Source of the DNA: Alteribacillus iranensis | GTDB taxonomy: Bacteria > Bacillota > Bacilli > Bacillales > Marinococcaceae | NCBI RefSeq assembly: GCF_900113025.1 | Contig: NZ_FONT01000008.1 | Coordinates: 16,251-80,250, forward strand | DNA length: 64,000 nucleotides | Direction: 5' to 3' | In this document: positions 53,455 to 62,428 of the stretch, one piece after another | Position numbering within the stretch: the first letter of the stretch is position 1 | Layout: every line of letters starts with the position of its first letter | Program-made: the position numbers and the translations under genes | Notes under the pieces: model-generated | Databases searched by the model: none | What the model was told of the DNA's origin: nothing | What the model saw: only the letters and a program-made list of their open reading frames with translations

Positions 53455-54318
53455 TTACTGAAGGGGAATGTTCGGATAACTAGGTTCCATTTTCCCCTGC
53501 CCTTGTGGCGGTGTGCCATGAATGTAGTTCGGACCTGGTTGCAATTGTGGTTTTTGGCCCATAGCTTTCGGAGACTGAATATATTCAAAATTAGCTTGAC
53601 CATCAAAGCTTGACCCGCTCGCCCATCTGCCTGTTTTGCTTTCTTCGCCTTCTGAATAATTCATAAAAGAGTAAGATACCTCTTGCTTTTCATATTCTTG
53701 GTTAAACGTACTCGGTACAATGGATCCTTGTGTCTGTTCTAACTCTTCAATCGCAGCCATCCATTGATTTTGATGCATGGTGTCTCTCGCTATTAAAAAG
53801 GAAAGCATGTCGCGAACCCCAGGATCTGTCGTCATTTCATAAAGACGGCACACTTGAAGTCTGCCTTGAGATTCAGCATTCAGATTGGCCCTGAAATCCG
53901 CTAACAAGTTACCGCTGGCAATCGTGTATCTCGCGTTCCAGGGGTATCCTACACTGTCATTCGGCTGAGCGCCAATGCCACTTACAATAGCGTGCTGCGG
54001 ATTCATACCTCCGAGCACTGCTTCCACTGCTGGATCTTTTGCTCCTTGTTCCTGATCATGAGCCGGAGCTCCGTCTAACAATTGAGCAATCATTGTTGCA
54101 ATCATTTCCACATGAGCGATTTCTTCTGTTCCAATATCCAGAATCATATCGCGGTATTTGTTTTCAGCGCGACAATTCCAGCCTTGAAACAAATATTGCA
54201 TCATCACGGACATTTCGCCAAACTGCCCGCCGAGTATTTCTTGCAGTTTCTTCGCATAAACCGGATCTGGCTGACTTGGTTTTGCATCGTATTGCAATTC
54301 CTTCACATGGAAAAACAT
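53455..54318 (-). CDS. Manganese catalase
   Basis: Di-manganese catalase of 287 residues, related to spore-coat CotJC and Bacillus YdbD. The metal ligands align with the classical enzyme: E35, E66, H69, E149 and H182. The C-terminal 70 residues are extra, rich in Ser, Gly, Gln and Pro (KPQLQPGPNYIHGTPPQGQG), as in spore-associated forms. It decomposes H2O2 without haem. ATG 54318 follows a GGAAG-type site. Probably monocistronic. Confidence 0.93.
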   Translation of the reverse strand: MFFHVKELQYDAKPSQPDPVYAKKLQEILGGQFGEMSVMMQYLFQGWNCRAENKYRDMILDIGTEEIAHVEMIATMIAQLLDGAPAHDQEQGAKDPAVEAVLGGMNPQHAIVSGIGAQPNDSVGYPWNARYTIASGNLLADFRANLNAESQGRLQVCRLYEMTTDPGVRDMLSFLIARDTMHQNQWMAAIEELEQTQGSIVPSTFNQEYEKQEVSYSFMNYSEGEESKTGRWASGSSFDGQANFEYIQSPKAMGQKPQLQPGPNYIHGTPPQGQGKMEPSYPNIPLQ

Positions 54319-54423
54319 CTTCCTTCCCCCTTCTTTTAGCCTCTCCGTTAGTGTGAGTCATATGTACGTAAGATATAGGGGAGAATGAAACCCATAGAAA
54401 GAAGGAATTGTTAATCCCGCCAA

Positions 54424-55404
54424 TTAATGTCCGTTTCCTACCATTATGAGAAGTATCAGAGATATCGTCAGCATGGAGACGACCGTAATAGCAAGAGTGT
54501 AGAGAGGAACCTCCTTGACCAGGGTTTGATACTTTTCCGCAAACACATATACGACAGCTCCGGTCGGTAATGCGGACAAAATGACAACTGACATCGCCCA
54601 TGTTTCATTGTCGAACGGAAAAATGACAAAAGCAAAAAGAAACGCAATCAATGGAAGCACCACTAATTTCAGGCTTAACAATGTGAGAAACTCAGATACA
54701 TGATGGGTCTTACTTTTAAAAAGGCTGTTTTGTCCCCCTAACCCTAGCCCGATGGTGAACAGAGCCGCCGGGGCTGCCGCTTGTCCTAACGTATCGGTAA
54801 ACACAGAGACGAAAGATGGGATCGGCACATGCATAATAGCTACAACGATACCTAACAATAAGGAAGCATTAATGGGATTTAACAGGACTGATGAACCAAT
54901 CATTCCAGTAACAGGCAGAATATTTTTCTGATTACGATGTTTATTGTTTACTACCTTTTCCGTTTCAAATGACATAACGACCAAGGTGATAAGAATCACA
55001 TCGTAAAGGAATGTCGCAAGAGCTGCGGCTACCGTACCATCTTCTCCAAAAATTGCGGTAAGAAGCGGAATGCCAATAAATCCTGTATTGCCATAGGTCG
55101 CTATCATTCCATACAGGCTCAGTTCAGGAAAATGGTGTTTCCATATGTATGTAAATAAAAATACAGTTATTATAAAACCGGTTAAAATGGTAAACAAGGT
55201 GGCAAGAATAAAGTTCTCATTGATAAGCTGGCTCACGGGCGCTGTCGACAACGACGAAAACAATAAGGCAGGCAGCGCAAAATAATATACAAAATGATTG
55301 AGGGAGACGACTCCTTCTCCTGGAATGAGGGACAGCCGATCGGCCACCCAGCCACACCCGATGATTGCAAATATAGGCACGATTACTTGCAAAAGTACAG
55401 CCAT
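54424..55404 (-). CDS. AEC-family transporter (auxin efflux carrier fold)
   Basis: Ten-segment membrane carrier of 326 residues. ATG 55404 follows AAGGAGG, so the 26 extra codons of the longer frame are leader sequence. Family marks are NHFVYYFALPALLFSSL, YGNTGFIGIPLL and the C-terminal SALPTGAVVYVFAEKY. Bacterial members export or exchange dicarboxylates such as malate or malonate. Substrate unknown. Confidence 0.9.
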   Translation of the reverse strand: MAVLLQVIVPIFAIIGCGWVADRLSLIPGEGVVSLNHFVYYFALPALLFSSLSTAPVSQLINENFILATLFTILTGFIITVFLFTYIWKHHFPELSLYGMIATYGNTGFIGIPLLTAIFGEDGTVAAALATFLYDVILITLVVMSFETEKVVNNKHRNQKNILPVTGMIGSSVLLNPINASLLLGIVVAIMHVPIPSFVSVFTDTLGQAAAPAALFTIGLGLGGQNSLFKSKTHHVSEFLTLLSLKLVVLPLIAFLFAFVIFPFDNETWAMSVVILSALPTGAVVYVFAEKYQTLVKEVPLYTLAITVVSMLTISLILLIMVGNGH

Positions 55405-55544
55405 CGAATCCTCCTTCCTACGGTTTATGTCAAACCACTTCCCCACTCTATGAGCACGCTTCCCCTCCTCCTCTCTTCTCATCAGAAACAGTCAATAACT
55501 GAATATTTTATCACAAATAATCGCTTCATACAGGCACTTTTCAT

Positions 55545-55591
55545 TATTCAAATGTTTATAATAATGTTATAATCAAATTAGTATTTGAATA
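55545..55591. promoter_or_regulatory. ArsR/CadC-type operator in the metal ATPase promoter
   Basis: TATTCAAAT (55545..55553) and ATTTGAATA (55583..55591) form a perfect 9-bp inverted repeat. Within it TCAAAT-tagt-ATTTGA (55573..55588) is a closer palindrome that begins at the end of a TATAAT box (55568..55573). The pattern resembles CadC/CzrA sites. No such regulator gene lies in the window. Confidence 0.55.
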
Positions 55592-55685
55592 TTAACGACT
55601 AACATATATTCCCTTCTAAAAGAATTGAATTCTGCAAGATACAGTACAAGAGATGATTTTCACAGGCAGGAGGTGGCTTGGACCT

Positions 55686-57803
55686 ATGTCAGAACATGAT
55701 AAAAAACAAGTTTATCGGGTAAAAGGTTTTTCCTGAGCGGGCTGTGCGAAAACATTCGAAGAGAATGTGCTGCGCCTGGATGGCGTAGTCAATGCGAACG
55801 TTAATTTTGCCGCCTCCAAACTTACAGTGGAAGGCGACACTACTATAAAAGACTTAGAAAAAGCCGGCTCATTTGAACATTTACAAGTGGTGCCGGAAAA
55901 TCAGTCATTTGAAGAGCGTCAGATACCTTTTTGGAAAAAGCATCTCTCTGTTCTTCTCTCACTCACGTTTCTCATCGCTGCCTTTGTCTCGCATGTATCG
56001 CTTGGCGGAGACTACTTGGTAACGACATTGTTGTACGTCACCTCGATTGTAAGTGGCGGTACCACATTATTTGTAACGGGGATAAAGAACCTTACACGGT
56101 TAAAGTTTGACATGAGAACGTTGATGACTATAGCGATCATAGGGGCTGCCATTATAGGAGAATGGGGAGAAGCCGCAGTCGTCGTCATTTTGTTTGCGAT
56201 TAGTGAAGCGCTCGAAAGATATTCCATGGACAAAGCGCGAAACTCTATCCAATCTCTGATGGAGTTAACACCAAATGAAGCACGAGTCCGTCGACATGGT
56301 GCGGAACGGATGATTCCCGTAAATGACATAGAAATTGGCGATACGTTACTTGTCAAACCCGGAGAAAAAATAGCCATGGATGGAGAAGTAACGAAAGGCC
56401 ATTCCACCATAAACCAGGCAGCCATCACAGGGGAATCGATACCGGTCGAAAAAAAGGTGTCCGATGACGTGTTTGCCGGAACACTTAATGAAGAAGGCAG
56501 GCTAGAAGTCAAGGTAACGAAACGAGTGGAAGACAACACATTGTCAAAAATTATCCATCTCGTGGAAGAAGCACAGGAAGAAAAAGCACCATCACAGGCA
56601 TTTGTCGATCGTTTTGCGGCTTATTACACTCCACTTGTTATCATCGTTGCCTTCCTCGTCGCCATCATTCCGCCTCTGTTTTTCGAAGCAGCTTGGTCCA
56701 CGTGGGTGTATCAGGGACTCGCCGTCCTCGTGGTAGGCTGCCCGTGTGCATTGGTTATTTCAACGCCGGTGTCCGTGGTTACTGCAATTGGAACCGCCGC
56801 TCGAAACGGAGTGCTCATTAAAGGTGGGGCGTTTTTAGAAGAGGCAGGAGCCATAAAAGCGATCGCTTTTGATAAAACAGGCACATTAACGAAAGGTGAA
56901 CCGTCTGTAACCGATATTGTAATTTCCGATGGAAACAGAGAAACCAACCTTGCCATCGCCGCCGCTTTAGAAAAAAATTCTCAGCACCCGTTGGCATCGG
57001 CTATCGTCAGAAAAGCTCGGGAGGAAAACGTCTCTTATGAAGGGGCCGACATCCAAGATTTTCAGTCGATCACAGGAAAAGGAGTTACCGGACGGATAGA
57101 TGAGGAAGTCTACTATATCGGCAGCCCCGGTTTGTTTCAATACATTCAAGCATCCTGGTGGGATGAGGAACAAGAACAAGACGTACAATCACGCCAGCAA
57201 GAAGGAAACACAGTTATTCTTCTTGGCACAAAAGAAACCTTACTCGGTATCTTTTCCATCGCCGATGAAGTGCGCGACACCAGTGCCCGAATGATAAAAG
57301 ATCTCCATCAATTAGGAATAAATGACACCATTATGCTGACCGGTGATAACGAGGCGACCGCAGAAGCCATTGGACGTAAAGTTGGAGTAACATCCATCCA
57401 AGCAAACCTGATGCCGGAAGACAAAGTCACCTTCATGAAAAAACTCACCGCCCGACACAAAAAAGCGGCCATGGTGGGAGACGGGGTGAACGACGCGCCT
57501 GCTTTAGCAAGCAGCACCGTAGGCATCGCAATGGGAGGCGCCGGGACAGATACAGCACTCGAAACCGCAGATATTGCTTTAATGGGAGATGACTTAGCCA
57601 AACTTCCCTTCACCATCCATTTAAGCCGGCGGGCTCTGACCATCATTAAGCAAAACATTACCTTCTCCCTTGCCATCAAAGCGTTAGCCTTATTACTCGT
57701 CATCCCTGGCTGGCTTACGTTATGGATCGCCATCTTTGCGGATATGGGTGCAACATTATTAGTGACGCTGAACGGACTTCGATTGCTGAAAACAAAAAAA
57801 TAA
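55686..57803 (+). CDS. Cd/Zn/Co-type P1B ATPase with in-frame UGA in its N-terminal metal site
   Basis: Heavy-metal export ATPase, 705 codons from ATG 55686 (AGGAGGTGG upstream). It has an N-terminal HMA domain, eight membrane segments, the metal-transport motif C352-P-C354 and phosphorylated D396 in [27 protein letters not shown] and the last-helix motif [14 protein letters not shown] also mark the Zn/Cd class. Codon 17 is UGA (55734..55736) exactly where the first Cys of GxxCxxC belongs (GFS-UGA-AGC). The frame is otherwise intact. Either the gene is a selenoprotein or an N-terminal nonsense mutation has occurred. In the second case a shorter ATPase could still start at GTG 55767. Confidence 0.88.
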
Positions 57804-57816
57804 ATTAATTATTTTT

Positions 57817-57864
57817 CTACCATACTCTATTCATCGATTTTACATAGAGTATGGTAGATTTTTT
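57817..57864 (+). terminator. Terminator after the metal ATPase gene
   Basis: CTACCATACTCTA (57817..57829) pairs perfectly over 13 bases with TAGAGTATGGTAG (57845..57857), followed by ATTTTTT. Confidence 0.85.
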
Positions 57865-58630
57865 ACATTGATTCTTCAATATAAGCAACAGGTCTCGCCC
57901 ATGCCCCGCTCGCTTTTTCAATGTTGACGGGAAAACAAGAAACTTTAAATCCGTGACGGACCGGGATTTGGTCGAGATTTGCGAGCTTTTCGATTTGGCA
58001 ATACTCTTTTTCGATGCCGACGTAATGAGCATCCCACATAACACCTTTTTCCGGATTGGCTTGATGCTGCTTCGCTTGAACGGTCAAAGGAATATCCCAA
58101 CCCCAGCCATCGGTGCCCACGACTTTTATTCCTTGGTCCAACAGCCAATGAGTCGCTTCGGCCGAGACTCCGGCATGCAAAAAAGCATAAGACTCATCAT
58201 AGATTTTCTTATCGGCATCACTTCGAACGAGCACGATATCGTAAGGTTTTAATGAGTAATTCATATCTGCGAGCTGCTCTTTTAAGTCATCAGACGATAT
58301 TTCATACCCCGGCGGGTGCTGACTGAAATCAAACAACACCGCATCCGCATAAAACCATTCCAATGGCATCACATCAATTGTTCGCGCTGGTTTTCCTTCC
58401 GACTGTTCCCCGTAATGCCAAGGGGCGTCAATGTGGGTGCCCGCGTGCGTGTTGGCGGTCACGGTTTCTGTCGCCCAAGCTTTGCCGTGACGAAATGCTT
58501 CCTTTTCAATCCCCAAGAGTGATGCTCCTTGTTCAGCTCCCTCTTCATGAGAGTGATACACAATCGATGGAGGCAGCGGTTCTTTCACGTCGGGGCTTAA
58601 CGGGACACTAAGATCAATTAATTTTACCAT
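57863..58630 (-). CDS. Cyclase-family metal-dependent hydrolase (kynurenine formamidase-like)
   Basis: Hydrolase of 255 residues. The metal-binding signature HAGTHIDAPWH is complete, and DLSVPLSPD at the N-terminus is typical. The family includes bacterial kynurenine formamidase KynB and isatin hydrolase. GTDGWGWDIP in the second half is common in the broader group. No tryptophan-catabolic neighbours are present, so the substrate is open. Monocistronic. Confidence 0.87.
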   Translation of the reverse strand: MVKLIDLSVPLSPDVKEPLPPSIVYHSHEEGAEQGASLLGIEKEAFRHGKAWATETVTANTHAGTHIDAPWHYGEQSEGKPARTIDVMPLEWFYADAVLFDFSQHPPGYEISSDDLKEQLADMNYSLKPYDIVLVRSDADKKIYDESYAFLHAGVSAEATHWLLDQGIKVVGTDGWGWDIPLTVQAKQHQANPEKGVMWDAHYVGIEKEYCQIEKLANLDQIPVRHGFKVSCFPVNIEKASGAWARPVAYIEESM

Positions 58631-58694
58631 CTGCTTTCCTCTCCTTTCCTACTACTTGTTCGCCAATTCGATGGATATTCCTTTTTCACGAACA

Positions 58695-58757
58695 AAAGCG
58701 CCTGCCGCCACAGTGCGGGTGGAAGCGACCTTGAGCCGATGGCGTCTGGAGCTGGAC
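58695..58757. repeat. Dispersed repeat, short copy
   Basis: Second, internally deleted copy of the element at 31.7 kb. The start AAAAGCGC and the end 58717..58757 match, the latter at 34 of 41 positions. It lies between two minus-strand genes in otherwise non-coding DNA. Confidence 0.6.
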
Positions 58758-58804
58758 GAGTTAACTCAAGAGAATAACTTTTAATATTTCCTAAATACCA
58801 AAAA

Positions 58805-58841
58805 AAGCAAGCATCCCGTCTGCTATCAGTCATGCTTGCTT
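58805..58841 (-). terminator. Terminator after the flavin-binding protein gene
   Basis: AAGCAAGCAT pairs perfectly with ATGCTTGCTT over ten bases. On the minus strand a T-run follows. Confidence 0.8.
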
Positions 58842-58905
58842 GTTTAAACGTAACGAGGGATGAGTGAACGTGACAGAAATGCCTTAACGGGCTGAAAATA
58901 TCGAA

Positions 58906-59502
58906 TTACCGTTGTAATTTAACTCCATTTATCTCAAGGTGGGCACGAAAAATGTCCATGCTTGAAGGCAATTCATCTTTATCATCCCAAGTGGCCTGAT
59001 CCCAAATACCTGAACGTTTCAGCGCCCGCGCACAATGAATAAAGCATTCCTCCACATCCACACCAATTCCCAGCAATGGAGCTTTTCCGTCCAGACTCAT
59101 TTTCTCAAGGATGTCGTCATTTTTGATAATAGTTGCTTTTCCATTGATACGTAACACTTCATGTAACCCGGGGATAAGAAAGACTAAACCGACATGTTGG
59201 TTAGACAAAATGTTAAGTAGCGAATCCGCCCTCCGGTTTCCAGGACGCTCGGGAAGGACTAATTGATGCTCATTTAAAACAATGACGTTGTTCGGCTGAT
59301 CCCCTCTTGGAGACACATCACACGTTCCTTTTGCATGTGACGTGGATAGAAAATAAAGCGGAGATTGGGCAATAAATGCCTCACAGTGTTTATCCAATTT
59401 AGCGATTTCTTTTTTGATCACGTGCTCATGAGGATATCCGGTTATCGTTCTGATCTCTTCTTCCGAAGTGAGTGCATCTTTTGAAAAATCGATCTTGTCC
59501 AT
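58906..59502 (-). CDS. Pyridoxamine 5'-phosphate oxidase-family flavin-binding protein
   Basis: Split-barrel FMN-binding protein of 198 residues. The pattern CDVSPRGDQPNNVIVLNEHQ and DSLLNILSNQHVGLVFLIPG is that of the MSMEG_1061-like group, not of true PdxH. ATG 59502 follows AAGGAAGG. It lies 18 bases downstream of the siderophore ATPase gene and is probably co-transcribed. In that place it could act as a flavin reductase helping iron release. This role is inferred. Confidence 0.85.
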   Translation of the reverse strand: MDKIDFSKDALTSEEEIRTITGYPHEHVIKKEIAKLDKHCEAFIAQSPLYFLSTSHAKGTCDVSPRGDQPNNVIVLNEHQLVLPERPGNRRADSLLNILSNQHVGLVFLIPGLHEVLRINGKATIIKNDDILEKMSLDGKAPLLGIGVDVEECFIHCARALKRSGIWDQATWDDKDELPSSMDIFRAHLEINGVKLQR

Positions 59503-59520
59503 GTATTTCCTTCCTTTCTG

Positions 59521-60360
59521 TCACTCGCTTGATATAGAAGACCGTATCCTCATTTCGTTTTTTACATGATGTCTTCCTTTTGGTATTACCAAAGGAGCGT
59601 CGGATATCGGATCCTTGATTACCGTACAATCGAGTCCAAAAATTTCTTTGACGATGCCGCTCGTAATAACATCGGAGGGATCCCCTTCTGCTATTAATTT
59701 CCCTTGTTTTAACGCGAAAATATAATCAGCATAACGTGCAGATAAATTAATATCGTGTAGGACCATCACAATGGTCGTTCCATACTGTTGATTAAGATCC
59801 GTGAGTAGATCAAGAATTTCTACTTGATACGTAATATCCAAAAAGGTAGTCGGTTCATCTAAAAAAAGAATGTCGGTTTGTTGTGCTAAGGCCATAGCAA
59901 TCCAAACACGCTGCCGCTGTCCCCCCGACAGTTCATCGATAGGACGGTTGGCTAGCTCTGTAACATTCATAATGTCCATCGCTTCCGCTACGGCTTTCGT
60001 ATCTTCTTTTGTCCAACCACCGAGCAAAGACTGGTGCGGAAATCTTCCCCGCCCGACTAAATCCGCCACCGTAATTCCTTCTGGCACGATGGGAGATTGA
60101 GGCAGCAGTCCAAGTATGCGGGCCAGCTGTTTTGGCTGAAGTTGATCAATCGGCGTCCCGTCCAGAGTGGCTTTTCCGTATAATGGTTTCAACAGTCTCG
60201 TCAGTGTTTTTAAGAGCGTCGATTTCCCGCAAGCGTTCGCTCCCATAATGACACTTATTTTATGACTCGGGATGATAAGGTCCACTCCATGGACGACTGT
60301 TTTGTTTTCATAGCCTGACTTAATCTGTTCCGCTTCGAGCAGGTGTGTCGTTTTCATCAT
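59521..60360 (-). CDS. Ferric-siderophore ABC transporter ATPase (FecE/FhuC family)
   Basis: ATPase of 279 residues energising the iron-complex importer. Walker A is GANACGKST, the ABC signature LSGGQRQR, Walker B ILFLDEPTTFLD and the switch histidine is in VLHDINLS. It overlaps the second permease gene by four bases. The order is binding protein, permease, permease, ATPase. Confidence 0.95.
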   Translation of the reverse strand: MMKTTHLLEAEQIKSGYENKTVVHGVDLIIPSHKISVIMGANACGKSTLLKTLTRLLKPLYGKATLDGTPIDQLQPKQLARILGLLPQSPIVPEGITVADLVGRGRFPHQSLLGGWTKEDTKAVAEAMDIMNVTELANRPIDELSGGQRQRVWIAMALAQQTDILFLDEPTTFLDITYQVEILDLLTDLNQQYGTTIVMVLHDINLSARYADYIFALKQGKLIAEGDPSDVITSGIVKEIFGLDCTVIKDPISDAPLVIPKGRHHVKNEMRIRSSISSE

Positions 60361-61391
60361 AAATCTCCCTTTCGATTCATGTGGATCAGTAGGAAAATCA
60401 AATACGGCGCCCCAATAATGGCCGTAATAATACCAGCCGGATATCGATAGTCAAAAGCAAATTGTCCAAGTAAGTCAGCTGCCAACACTAAATTCACTCC
60501 AACCAGACCAGCGGGAACGAGACTCAAAAAGCCTGCCCCTACTAATCTTTTGGCGATAGGACCGGATAGAAAAGCGACAAAGGCAATAGGACCTGTCGTT
60601 GCAGTAGCAATGGCTATCATACAAACAGAGCCTAGAATGAGACCAAGTCTTGTTTTGTCCGTATTCACTCCCAAAGATATAGCAGATTGTTCTCCAAGCT
60701 CCAATATACTCAACTGTTTCCCCAGAAGAATGACAATCGGAGTAAAAAAGAGAACGGTAAAAATCAAAGGTGGTAGTTCATGCATCTGGGTTCCGTTTAG
60801 ACTTCCTGTTAACCAGCGGAGGGCAGCAGGGATATCTTGTTGAGCGCCGACTAATAAAAAATACGAGATGAACGCATCAAGCATGGCCTGCAGCCCAATT
60901 CCGATGAGAATTAACCGGCCAATCGAAAACACCTTTCCTCTTGATAGCAGATAGATCACGATAACCGTAGCGAGCCCGGCAACCACTGACGCAACGGATA
61001 TAACCATTCTGTCGGCCTGTAAAATAATAATACAAAATACTGCCCCGGCACTCGAACCGGAAGTGATCCCAATCACGTTTGGATTAGCAAGGGGATTGCG
61101 AAGCATCGTTTGAAACACGCACCCGCCGATCCCGAAAGCAAAGCCAGCTAACAGCCCAGCCAGCATTCTCGGTAAACGTATCGTATTCACAGCAAATGAT
61201 ACACCTTGGACCTGTTCACCAAATAACACCCGAATCACATCAGAGATAGAATAGATGGTGTTTCCTAATAAAAGCATCGATACACTCAAAACACAGGCAA
61301 GTAACGCTAAAAGACTTGTAACTGCCATTCCTCGCAGGCGCCTTTGACGTCTGCCGGTACTAATCATTTCTAAAGACGATGTATTATTCAT
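60357..61391 (-). CDS. Ferric-siderophore ABC permease (FecCD family)
   Basis: Membrane permease of 344 residues with about ten segments. FecCD marks are RLPRMLAGLLAGFAFGIGG and NPLANPNVIGITSGSSAGAV, and the ATPase-contact region near RYPAGIITAIIGAPYLIFLL. It overlaps both neighbours by four bases, indicating coupled translation. It pairs with the homologous permease upstream. Confidence 0.94.
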   Translation of the reverse strand: MNNTSSLEMISTGRRQRRLRGMAVTSLLALLACVLSVSMLLLGNTIYSISDVIRVLFGEQVQGVSFAVNTIRLPRMLAGLLAGFAFGIGGCVFQTMLRNPLANPNVIGITSGSSAGAVFCIIILQADRMVISVASVVAGLATVIVIYLLSRGKVFSIGRLILIGIGLQAMLDAFISYFLLVGAQQDIPAALRWLTGSLNGTQMHELPPLIFTVLFFTPIVILLGKQLSILELGEQSAISLGVNTDKTRLGLILGSVCMIAIATATTGPIAFVAFLSGPIAKRLVGAGFLSLVPAGLVGVNLVLAADLLGQFAFDYRYPAGIITAIIGAPYLIFLLIHMNRKGDL

Positions 61392-62428
61392 AACGACCGC
61401 ACTTTCGATTTCATTGCTAAAATAATTAAGATAGGTGCCCCGATAAAGGCGGTGACCACCCCGACCTCAAGCTCCCCCGGACTGCCAATCAGCCGACCGG
61501 TTATATCCGACACCGTTAATATAATGGCACCGGCAATGGCAGACAAAGGGATAATGTACCTGACATCCGGGCCAAGAAGAAGGCGGATAACATGCGTCGA
61601 TAACAGACCGACAAAACCAATCGGCCCTGCCAGTGCGGTAGCCGCACCACACAACAGCACACCTGCCATCGCTGCCGCAAATCGCAACGTTCCTGTTCGA
61701 ACACCTAGCCCATTCGCTGCCTCATCTCCAAGAGCCAGTGCATTTAAAGCCGGAGCGGATAATACAGCAATAAGAATTCCAATAATTAGAAAAGGAAGAA
61801 AAAGAGAGATACTGCTCCATGTCCCTGATCCGACACTTCCTACTTGCCAAAAACGAAACTGATCCATCACAGTAGAACGAGGAATCATAATCGCAGTAAC
61901 CAAGGATGAAAGCGCCGCACTAGTCGCAGCCCCCGCTAGGACAAGCTTGATCGGAGTAGCTCCTCCCCGCCCCATTGATCCGATTCCGAAGACAAATACT
62001 GCGGTAACAGCCGCTCCCGCGAGAGCCAGCCATATATATTGGCCGGCAGTTGTAATGTGCCAGAAAGCCATGCCGCAAACAACAAATAAGGAAGCGCCCA
62101 TATTAACACCGAGTATACTCGGGTCCGCAATCGGGTTGCGAGTCACTGCTTGCATCAATGCCCCGGCCACCCCTAAAGCAGCACCACAAAGCAGACTGAA
62201 CACCGTTCGGGATATTCGTTTCCGTACGACATCCGCTTCGTAGGATTGTACCTGCTGATGAAATAAGCCGTCGATCAGACCATCCATCGTCACAACCCGT
62301 GACCCGAGAGCTAATGAACCGATCACACATAGCCCTAACATCAAGAGAGAGAAGATGAGAACGATCGTTAAGTTGCTTGGGACATACGGCTTGTTTTGCT
62401 TGTTTTTTAAGATAGTCACATTACTCAT
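61388..62428 (-). CDS. Ferric-siderophore ABC permease (FecCD family)
   Basis: Permease of 346 residues, paralogue of its downstream neighbour. RKRISRTVFSLLCGAALGVAG and NPIADPSILGVNMGASLFVV are the matching FecCD motifs, and GELEVGVVTAFIGAPILIIL lies at the end. It overlaps the binding-protein gene by eight bases. Confidence 0.94.
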   Translation of the reverse strand: MSNVTILKNKQNKPYVPSNLTIVLIFSLLMLGLCVIGSLALGSRVVTMDGLIDGLFHQQVQSYEADVVRKRISRTVFSLLCGAALGVAGALMQAVTRNPIADPSILGVNMGASLFVVCGMAFWHITTAGQYIWLALAGAAVTAVFVFGIGSMGRGGATPIKLVLAGAATSAALSSLVTAIMIPRSTVMDQFRFWQVGSVGSGTWSSISLFLPFLIIGILIAVLSAPALNALALGDEAANGLGVRTGTLRFAAAMAGVLLCGAATALAGPIGFVGLLSTHVIRLLLGPDVRYIIPLSAIAGAIILTVSDITGRLIGSPGELEVGVVTAFIGAPILIILAMKSKVRSL

